Origin: Nonomuraea coxensis DSM 45129 | GTDB lineage: Bacteria; Actinomycetota; Actinomycetes; Streptosporangiales; Streptosporangiaceae | NCBI RefSeq assembly: GCF_019397265.1 | Contig: NZ_CP068985.1 | Coordinates: 6,688,001 to 6,752,000, forward strand | Direction: 5' to 3' | Length of the DNA: 64,000 bases | In this document: positions 16,408 to 23,110 of the stretch, piece after piece | Position numbering within the stretch: the stretch's first letter is position 1 | How the letters are laid out: each line of letters opens with the position of its first letter | Position numbers and translations under genes: made by a program | Notes under the pieces: generated by a model | The model's database searches: none | What the model saw: only the letters and a program-made list of their open reading frames with translations | What the model was told of the DNA's origin: nothing

Positions 16408-19400
16408 CAGTACTCGACCTTCTGTGCCCGCCGCCGGATCACCGTGACCTCGTCACGCTGGGTGCCGACCGGGCCCATGTAGTTGGGGAAGAAGGAGAGC
16501 TGGGCGTACCCGCCGATGAAATGGGTGGGTTTGACGAGCACCCGGGTCAGCGAGTTGTGGATGCCGCCCCGCCGTCCGGTGGTCTCGCTCTTCGGGACGG
16601 CGATGACGCGGTCCTGGGCGTGGTGCATGTAGACCGTGCCGGCCGGCATCCGGTAGGACACGATGGCCCGGGCGACCACGACGCCGTTGCGGTTGACCGC
16701 CTCGATCCAGTCGTTGTCGGCGACGCCGATCGCCTCGGCGTCCTGCGGGCTGATCCAGATGACCTGACCGCCCCGCGACAGCGACAGCATGATGAGGTTG
16801 TCCTGGTACTCCGAGTGGATGGACCACTTGTTGTGCGGGGTGAGGTAGCGCACGGTCACCTCCCGCGCGCCGTCCGGGCCGAGGACGGGCTCCCCGAACA
16901 GCCGGTGCATGTTCAGCGGCGGCCGGTACGTCGGCAGGTTCTCGCCGAGCTCGGCGATCCAGTCGTGGTCGAGGAAGAAGTGCATCCGGCCGGTCAGGGT
17001 GTGCCACGGCTTGCCGTGCTCGGTGTTGATGGTGAAGGCGCTGTACTGGCGTTCCGCGGTCTCGATGCCCGCCCACTCGGGGCTGGTGATGGTGGTCTGC
17101 GGATGCGCCTGGGTGGCGGCGTAGTTGATGCGAAGGCCGGCGTCGGCGGCGGCGAGCCCGGCCAGCCCGCCGCTGCCGCCCACCTTCCTGGCCAGGGTGT
17201 GGAACCCCTGGTCGGAGAGCCGCCCGTTGGTCGACCCGGACAGCGCCAGGATCGCCTCGCACGCCTTCTTGCCGGTGTCGATCAGCGGCAGGCCGTCGGC
17301 GGGGCCGCCGCGCGCGACGCCGTTCGCCAGGCCGAGCTGCCTGATCTCGTGGTCCACCTGGTAGGTGACGCCCTTGCAGGGCACGCCCTTGGACGCGGCG
17401 AGCGGGCCGAGGGTGCGCATCTGGGCGGAGATCGCCGTGTAGTCCCGCTCGACGATGGTCACGCTCGGCATGGTCCGGCCGGGGACCGGGGTCGAACCGT
17501 CGGCCCGCCAGTCCTGCGCGACCCCCGTGGGGTTGCCCAGTTCGCCGGGCGTGTCGTGCTGGAAGGGCGTGGCCACCAGGTCGTGCCGGGTGCCCAGATG
17601 GCGGCCGGCCAGCTCGGACACGACGTCGGCGATGTCGTTGAAGATCTCGAAGTCGGTGCGGGCCTGCCAGGGCGGCTCCACCGCCGGGTTGAACGAGTGC
17701 ACGTACGGGTGCATGTCGGTCGAGTTCAGATCGTGTTTCTCGTACCAGGTCGCGGCCGGCAGCACGATGTCGGACAGCAGGGTCGTGGACGTCATCCGGA
17801 AGTCCAGCGAGAGCAGCAGGTCGAGCTTGCCTTCGGGGGCCGGGTCGCGCCAGCGCACGTCGCGCGGCCGGACGTCCTCGGGCGCCTCGGTGGCCCGCAG
17901 GTTGCTGTGCGTGCCCAGCAGGTGGCGCTGGAAGTACTCGGCGCCCTTCGCGGACGAGCCCAGCAGGTTGGCTCGCCACGCGATGAGGATGCGTGGCCAG
18001 TTGTCCGGATGGTCCGGGTCCTCGGCGCAGAACTTCAGCCGGCCCGCCGCCAGCTCCCCCGCGACGTGCTCGCCCGGGTCCCGGCCGGAGGCGCGGGCCT
18101 CGTCGGCCAGGTCCAGCGGGTTGCGGTCGAAGGTCGGGTAGGAGGGCATCCAGCCGAGCCTGGCCGACTGGGCCAGGATGTCGACCGCCGTCATCCCCGC
18201 GAAGTGCCCCTTGCCGAGCGGCGAGGCCAGGGCGTCGGCGCGGAAGTGGTCGTAGCGCCACTGGTCGGTGTTGAGGAAGTAGAAGCCGGTGCCGATCATC
18301 TGCCGGCTCGGCCGCTTCCAGTCGTTCGCCGTGGCCAGCGTGGTCCAGCCGGTGAGCGGGCGGCACTTCTCCTGGCCGACGTAGTGGGCCCAGCCGCCGC
18401 CGTTGCGTCCGATGCAGCCGGTGATCAGCAGCAGCGTGATGAAGTTGCGGTACGTGGTCTCCGAATGGAACCAGTGGTTGGTGCCGGCCCCCATGAGGAT
18501 CATGCAGCGGCCGTTGGTGCTCTCGGCGGTCGTGGCGAACTCGCGGGCGGTCCTGATCGCCGCGGCGGCCGGCACCGAGGTGATCGACTCCTGCCAGGCC
18601 GGGGTGCCCGGGGAGGCCGCGTCGTCGTAGCCGGTCGGCCAGTCGCCGGGCAGGCCGTCGCGGCCGACGCCGTAGCGGGCCAGCATCAGGTCGTACACGG
18701 TGGTGACCAGCGGGCCCCCGGGCGTCAGCCGCCTGGCGGGGACGCCGCGCCGGAGCACCGCCCCCGATCCGTCGGCGGTGTCGAAGCGGGGCAGCAGCAC
18801 CTCGGCGCCCACGGCGCCGGGCAGGCCGTGCAGGGTGAGCCGGGGCACGACGCCACCGAGGTCGAGGTTCCAGCGTCCGTCCTCGTGCGACCAGCGGTCG
18901 GCGACGGAGCCCGAGGGGACGACCACGTCGCCGGTGACCTCGTCCAGCAGCGCCGTGCGCCACTCGGCGTGCTCGGCCGCGGCGTGCGCCCCGCCGAGGT
19001 CGGTCGCGCGCAGGAACCGGCCCGGGACGTACGCGCCGTCCTTCTCCTCCAGCCGGACGAGGAACGGCATGTCGGTGAAACGGCGTACGTAGTCGAGGAA
19101 GTACGGCACCTGCCGCTCGACGAAGCACTCGCGCAGGATCACCTGGCCCATCGCGTGGGCCAGCGCGCCGTCGGTGCCGGGATGGGGATGCAGCCAGTCG
19201 TCGGCGAACTTGCTGTTGTCGGCGTAATCGGGAGAGACCACGACCACCTTCTGGCCGTTGTAGCGGGCCTCGACCATCCAGTGCGCGTCCGGCGTGCGGG
19301 TGACGGGGACGTTGGAGCCCCACATCATCAGGTAGGCCGCGTCCCACCAGTCGCCGGACACCGGCACGTCGGTCTGGTCGCCGAAGACCTGCGGGGAGGC

Positions 19401-20117
19401 GACCGGCAGGTCGGCGTACCAGTCGTAGAACGACAGCGCCTGGCCGCCGATCAGCGACAGGAACCGGGTCCCGATCGCGTGGGACAGCATCGACTGTCCA
19501 GGGATCGGGGTGAACCCCACGATCCGGTCGGGACCGTGCTCCTTGATGGTGTGCACGTGGGCCGCGGCGATCATCTCCAGCGCCTCGTCCCAGGTGGTGC
19601 GCACCAGCCCGCCCTTGCCGCGCGCCTGCTGGTAGCGGCGCCGCCGCTCCGGGTCGCCCACGACGTCCGCCCAGGCCAGGACCGGGTCGCCGAGCCGCCT
19701 GCGGGCCTCGCGGTACATCTCCACGAGGACGCCCCGCGCGTACGGGTAACGCACCCGGGTCGGGTGGTAGGTGTACCAGGAGAACGCCGCTCCGCGCGGG
19801 CAGCCGCGGGGCTCGTACTCGGGGCGGTCGGGGCCGGCCGTCGGATAGTCGGTCTCCTGGGTCTCCCAGGTGATGATCCCGTCCTTGACGTAGACCTTCC
19901 ACGAGCAGGAGCCCGTGCAGTTCACCCCGTGGGTGGACCGGACGATCTTGTCGTGCGCCCAGCGGTCGCGGTAGAAGATCTCGCCCGCCCGCCCGCCACG
20001 GTAGGACACGTCCCTCAGGTCATCGGAGTAAGTGCCCCGGCTGAAGAAGTCTCCGATCCGCAGGAGGGCCGTCCCGGCCCCCTCCTTGGGTTCCTCGGCC
20101 GTTCGCTCATTGACCAT
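16407..20117 (-). CDS. narG: Respiratory nitrate reductase alpha subunit (Mo-bisMGD)
   Basis: A 1236-residue catalytic subunit that reduces nitrate to nitrite. The FS0 cluster ligands are His63, Cys67, Cys71 and Cys106, and Asp232 in FYDWYADLP is the expected molybdenum ligand. No twin-arginine signal is present, consistent with a cytoplasm-facing enzyme. First gene of a five-gene operon with narH, narJ, narI and the HPP gene, all joined by overlaps. No nitrate transporter (narK) or two-component regulator is seen in the window. Confidence 0.96.
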   Translation of the reverse strand: MVNERTAEEPKEGAGTALLRIGDFFSRGTYSDDLRDVSYRGGRAGEIFYRDRWAHDKIVRSTHGVNCTGSCSWKVYVKDGIITWETQETDYPTAGPDRPEYEPRGCPRGAAFSWYTYHPTRVRYPYARGVLVEMYREARRRLGDPVLAWADVVGDPERRRRYQQARGKGGLVRTTWDEALEMIAAAHVHTIKEHGPDRIVGFTPIPGQSMLSHAIGTRFLSLIGGQALSFYDWYADLPVASPQVFGDQTDVPVSGDWWDAAYLMMWGSNVPVTRTPDAHWMVEARYNGQKVVVVSPDYADNSKFADDWLHPHPGTDGALAHAMGQVILRECFVERQVPYFLDYVRRFTDMPFLVRLEEKDGAYVPGRFLRATDLGGAHAAAEHAEWRTALLDEVTGDVVVPSGSVADRWSHEDGRWNLDLGGVVPRLTLHGLPGAVGAEVLLPRFDTADGSGAVLRRGVPARRLTPGGPLVTTVYDLMLARYGVGRDGLPGDWPTGYDDAASPGTPAWQESITSVPAAAAIRTAREFATTAESTNGRCMILMGAGTNHWFHSETTYRNFITLLLITGCIGRNGGGWAHYVGQEKCRPLTGWTTLATANDWKRPSRQMIGTGFYFLNTDQWRYDHFRADALASPLGKGHFAGMTAVDILAQSARLGWMPSYPTFDRNPLDLADEARASGRDPGEHVAGELAAGRLKFCAEDPDHPDNWPRILIAWRANLLGSSAKGAEYFQRHLLGTHSNLRATEAPEDVRPRDVRWRDPAPEGKLDLLLSLDFRMTSTTLLSDIVLPAATWYEKHDLNSTDMHPYVHSFNPAVEPPWQARTDFEIFNDIADVVSELAGRHLGTRHDLVATPFQHDTPGELGNPTGVAQDWRADGSTPVPGRTMPSVTIVERDYTAISAQMRTLGPLAASKGVPCKGVTYQVDHEIRQLGLANGVARGGPADGLPLIDTGKKACEAILALSGSTNGRLSDQGFHTLARKVGGSGGLAGLAAADAGLRINYAATQAHPQTTITSPEWAGIETAERQYSAFTINTEHGKPWHTLTGRMHFFLDHDWIAELGENLPTYRPPLNMHRLFGEPVLGPDGAREVTVRYLTPHNKWSIHSEYQDNLIMLSLSRGGQVIWISPQDAEAIGVADNDWIEAVNRNGVVVARAIVSYRMPAGTVYMHHAQDRVIAVPKSETTGRRGGIHNSLTRVLVKPTHFIGGYAQLSFFPNYMGPVGTQRDEVTVIRRRAQKVEY

Positions 20118-20331
20118 GTCGTGTTATCTACCAACGGTGACCGAGAGCAACCGATGAAAACGTTATGCGAAGAGTAACGACTCGATTGCGCAGAGTCCGC
20201 CCGCCTCATCTGCTCATCGGCGTGTCGGATGCTCACCACCTGGGCATCTCTGGTCTACTCTGCACTCGACCCGTAGTCACCCACGTTTGTCACCGTCGGT
20301 GCACAGGCCCTCTCCCCGACAGAGGAGACCC
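20118..20331. promoter_or_regulatory. narG / GDPD divergent promoter region
   Basis: This 214-bp divergent spacer is AT-richer than its flanks. On the minus strand a TAGATA box (20125-20130) ends 7 bases before the narG ATG, and there is no ribosome site, which is compatible with a leaderless narG transcript; the -35 region is weak. On the plus strand AGAGGAG precedes the GDPD start. I found no clear DosR, NarL or Fnr-type dyad. Confidence 0.4.
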
Positions 20332-21186
20332 ATGCCCCGACACCTCACCCTCACCCTCGCGCTCACCCTCGGGATCGCGCTCGGCCTCGGCACGCTCGCC
20401 CCCGGCGCCGAAGCCCGGACCTGGGCCTCGGCCACCACGCGGCCCGTCGACGTCGCGCACCGGGGCGCGTCCGCGTACGCCCCCGAGAACACCGTCGCCG
20501 CCTTCCAGCTGGCCGCCCGCCTGGGCGCGGACCTGTTCGAACTCGACGTCCAGGAGACCAAGGACCACGAACTGGTCCTGATGCACGACACCACCCTGTC
20601 CCGCACCACCGACGTGGAGGACGTCTACCCCGGCCTGTCGCCGTGGCGGGTCGGCGACCTGACGCTCGCCCAGATCCGCCGCCTCGACGCCGGCTCCTGG
20701 GCCGGGCCGCGGTACGCCGGCGAGCCGGTGCCCACGCTCGGCGACGCCCTCGACGCCATGGCCGGCACCGGCATGGGCCTCCTCCTGGAGGTCAAGGCGC
20801 CGGAGCTCTACCCGGGCATCGAGCGACGCATCGCCGACGAGCTCCGCCGCCACCCCGCCTGGCAGGCGCCGGGCCTGCTGGTCGTGCAGTCGTTCGACTG
20901 GCGGTCCATGCGGACCCTCCACGGCCACCTGCCGCACGTGCCGATCGGGCTCCTCGGCACGCCGCCGGCCGCCGAACTGCCGCGGCTCGCGACGTTCGCC
21001 GACCTCGTCAACCCGTCGTACACCACGCTCACGGCCGCGTACGTCGAGCGCGTCCACGCCCTCGGCATGCGCACGCTCGCCTGGACCGTGGACAGCCCGA
21101 GCGCGATGCGCCGCATGCTGGACCACGGCGTGGACGGCATCATCACCAACCGCCCCGACGTGCTCCGCGAACTCCTGGACTCCTGA
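20332..21186 (+). CDS. Secreted glycerophosphodiester phosphodiesterase
   Basis: A 284-residue exported enzyme that hydrolyses glycerophosphodiesters to glycerol 3-phosphate and an alcohol. A signal peptide (residues 1 to about 27, ending GAEA) precedes the GDPD barrel: HRGASAYAPENTVAAF with the first catalytic His-Arg and Glu-Asn, LFELDVQETKDHELVLMHD with the metal Glu/Asp and second His, LLLEVKAP, and the final WTVDSPSAMRRMLDHGVDGIITN. Start at ATG 20332 after AGAGGAG; an in-frame upstream methionine at 20287 lacks a ribosome site. Confidence 0.92.
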   Translation: MPRHLTLTLALTLGIALGLGTLAPGAEARTWASATTRPVDVAHRGASAYAPENTVAAFQLAARLGADLFELDVQETKDHELVLMHDTTLSRTTDVEDVYPGLSPWRVGDLTLAQIRRLDAGSWAGPRYAGEPVPTLGDALDAMAGTGMGLLLEVKAPELYPGIERRIADELRRHPAWQAPGLLVVQSFDWRSMRTLHGHLPHVPIGLLGTPPAAELPRLATFADLVNPSYTTLTAAYVERVHALGMRTLAWTVDSPSAMRRMLDHGVDGIITNRPDVLRELLDS

Positions 21187-21191
21187 CCTGA

Positions 21192-21510
21192 TCAGGGGCG
21201 GGCGAGCGCCTGTCCCGCGGGCAGGTCGCCGACGAAGGCGCGCAGGAAGCCGAGGACCGGCTCCAGGTCACGCCCGTCGGCGGCGCCGATGGATCGGTAG
21301 AGCTCCTCCTCGATTTCCGCGATCCGCTGCCCCAGCCGGGCCCCTCCTCGGTCAGGGACAGCTCGACGGCGCGGCGGTCGTACGGGGGCACGTCCCTCCG
21401 GATCAGACCGACCGTGACCAGCCGGTCGGCGAGGCGGCTCGGGCTGTTGCCGCTCTCGCAGACCAGCAGCTCGCCGAGGCCGTTGAGGGTGAGAGGGCGT
21501 GCTGCGGTCC
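21192..21510 (-). pseudogene. Remnant of a MarR-family regulator
   Basis: The minus strand encodes the second half of a MarR winged helix: SPSRLADRLVTVGLIRRD then PPYDRRAVELSLTEEG. At about 21340 the frame breaks (apparent loss of one base in a G/C run); in the next frame the protein continues with RIAEIEEELYRSIGAADGRD and LEPVLGFLRAFVGDLP to a TGA at 21192-21194. The N-terminal third and a start codon are missing. So it is 5'-truncated and frameshifted. A sequencing error could explain the frameshift but not the missing start. Confidence 0.6.
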
Positions 21511-21516
21511 CTCGGA

Positions 21517-21963
21517 TCAGGTGCCGTCGATCCAGTACTTCTGCAGTCTGACGATGGCCTCGTCCTTACTCATCGCCGCGACCGCGACCTCGTCAAGACC
21601 CACCCTTGAGATCAACATGTAGACGAGATCGGCGGGCAAAGCTTCCGACGACGGTTCGGGCACGCCGCGATCGGGCCGCACGTCGTTCTGAACACACGCC
21701 CAGAACGTCGCCTCATCCACCTGGAGCTGATCACGGAGAATGTGACTCCAGATGCCCGGGCCGTAGGTGCTGCGATCGACCGGATGAGAAATCCGGGTCC
21801 TGAGTATCCTGCCGTCAGGAAGATCCAGCTCATACGTGACGTGGTGAGTGCCCGTTCCTCCCCGAGCGTTCCTTACCTGTCGCCAGCCCTCGATACGACA
21901 GAAGGAATCATGATGCTCACGAGTGGGCTGCGGCCAACTCACCGGACAGCCCCTACGAGCCAT
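21517..21963 (-). CDS. HicA-like toxin of a toxin-antitoxin pair
   Basis: A 148-residue protein. The central part (residues about 21-95) reads like an enlarged HicA mRNA-interferase fold: GWRQVR, then a histidine pair after Gly-Thr (GTHH, residues 38-41) where HicA has its catalytic Gly-Ser-His, a DGR turn, and HILRDQL. Relatives in actinomycetes are annotated as cytotoxic translational repressors. The gene overlaps the antitoxin by 25 bp and has no ribosome site of its own, implying coupled translation. The HicA assignment is inference from pattern, not proven. Confidence 0.62.
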   Translation of the reverse strand: MARRGCPVSWPQPTREHHDSFCRIEGWRQVRNARGGTGTHHVTYELDLPDGRILRTRISHPVDRSTYGPGIWSHILRDQLQVDEATFWACVQNDVRPDRGVPEPSSEALPADLVYMLISRVGLDEVAVAAMSKDEAIVRLQKYWIDGT

Positions 21964-22355
21964 TCACGCAACTGATCATCATCACTGAGGCTGATCAACT
22001 GCACGACCCCCCAGTTCTCGCGGTGATTAGGAACGTCGAGCAGGTGATCCTGCCAGTCGTCGGCGTACTCGCGTAGCGCTTCGACCATCTCCGCGACGGC
22101 TTGATCGAAGGTCGCACCGTCCGCAGCCACGGGTAGCCCCGGGATGAAGATCGACCAACCGCCCGCCTCAGGGACTACGTGCGCACGAGAAGGAATACAC
22201 GTCGCGAGGTAGTGACGCAGTCTTTCCACGTCCACGAGGGCCGTCACCGCAGACTCGCGCCGCACTGTGGCCACGCGCCCCCGCTCCGCCGCATCCAGCA
22301 GGGCCTTGAGATGCGTACGGGCTTCGGTGTAGCTGTCGAAGTGAATGACGGCCAT
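21939..22355 (-). CDS. Hybrid antitoxin: Phd/YefM-like N-terminus with HicB-like domain
   Basis: A 138-residue protein. Residues 1-52 (SYTEARTHLKALLDAAERG, then ESAVTALVDVERLRHYL) look like a Phd/YefM DNA-binding antitoxin. Residues about 65-100 (GWSIFIPGLPVAADGATFDQ and AVAEMVEALREYADDW) look like the HicB partial RNase H fold that binds HicA. First gene of the operon, with a strong GGAGG ribosome site 6 bases before ATG 22355 and a palindromic promoter upstream. Base composition is visibly less GC-rich than the flanking genes, suggesting acquisition by transfer. Confidence 0.75.
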   Translation of the reverse strand: MAVIHFDSYTEARTHLKALLDAAERGRVATVRRESAVTALVDVERLRHYLATCIPSRAHVVPEAGGWSIFIPGLPVAADGATFDQAVAEMVEALREYADDWQDHLLDVPNHRENWGVVQLISLSDDDQLREWLVGAVR

Positions 22356-22382
22356 GGCGGCACCTCCAGCGAGAGTCGCTTC

Positions 22383-22435
22383 AGAATGCCACCCATGGCT
22401 AAGTACGTCAAGTACGTTACGTACTTAGCCATGGG
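22383..22435 (-). promoter_or_regulatory. Promoter and palindromic operator of the toxin-antitoxin operon
   Basis: A perfect 17-bp inverted repeat, CCCATGGCTAAGTACGT (22392-22408) and its complement (22419-22435), encloses a 10-bp loop that contains a further AAGTACGT copy. Reading on the minus strand, TTGACG (22406-22411) and CATTCT (22383-22388) are spaced by 17 bp, so one repeat arm covers the -35 box. This is the expected layout for autorepression by the antitoxin or toxin-antitoxin complex. Confidence 0.7.
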
Positions 22436-22439
22436 GGTG

Positions 22440-22966
22440 GCTGACCGCGTATCTCTCGCCTCCGCGCCCCTGGCACTAGGGGGAGGCAGATATCCCCAAC
22501 CTGCGCTCTTCGCCCTCGGGATGTCGATTGGTTCGGCCTGGAGGATGGCATCCCGCTTGTCCTGGACACTGCGGCGCAAGCCGACAAGGCCAATTGCTGC
22601 AGACGTCGTTGCCGCGATACCGGGGTGTCCGGCGAGAAGCGCACCGCCGCCGAGCACCGCGACACCGGCGGGGATCTCGGTCTTCACATTGATAGCCATG
22701 GTCGCTACACAGCGGTGCCAACGAGGGCCGCGACAGGGCATCCTCGAAGGAACGAGCCACAGCCTGCACCGAAGCCTCTGGAGGAACTCGTTCGACGACG
22801 CCGAGTTCCTCCGTGAGTACTCGCATGGTGGGGGCGACGTCCCTGGTGAGTGTGTGCACCGCCCGATGGCTGTACGGGCGGACCATGTAGTCGGCGAGGT
22901 CATCGCTCGCAGGCACCAGTCTCCAGCCTGCGACGCAGCACCGGGCAAATCGGCAGCTTGAGCCAT
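22440..22966 (-). pseudogene. Frameshifted gene of unknown function
   Basis: Three consecutive minus-strand frames give coherent protein that only joins if frameshifts are assumed. From ATG 22966: MAQAADLPGAASQAGD; then, in another frame, ASDDLADYMVRPYSHRAVHT and RVLTEELGVVERVPPEASV; then, back in the first frame from about 22699, INVKTEIPAGVAVLGGGALL and AATTSAAIGLVGLRRSVQDK. The last part is hydrophobic, perhaps a membrane hairpin. No natural end is seen; the frame runs into the operator palindrome at 22435. Two breaks (near 22919 and 22705) suggest decay. I do not recognise the family. Confidence 0.4.
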
Positions 22967-23008
22967 AGACCCCTCATTTGCGCCAGCCACCCACTTGCGG
23001 AAACAAGT

Positions 23009-23044
23009 CGAGGGGGTCCCGAGAAACCTCTCGAAACCCCCTCG
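23009..23044 (-). terminator. Hairpin downstream of nrdJ
   Basis: CGAGGGGGT (23009-23017) and ACCCCCTCG (23036-23044) form a 9-bp stem; a second short pairing lies in the loop. It is about 66 bp past the nrdJ stop on the minus strand and has no long U-run, so it is a likely but unproven terminator. Confidence 0.5.
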
Positions 23045-23110
23045 CAGCCAGGCACTATGGCCAGTGGCCGCTCAAGCCGAATGTTGCGTTTGATACAACA
23101 TGGCTCCTGA

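Noticed and set aside
16521..20177. A 1218-residue plus-strand open frame opposite narG (and similar long frames opposite nrdJ at 23222-25930 and opposite the peptide operon at 2253-5516)
   Set aside because: Arg/Gly/Ala/Pro-rich composition without domains; these are the usual antisense shadows of high-GC genes whose third codon positions avoid stops.
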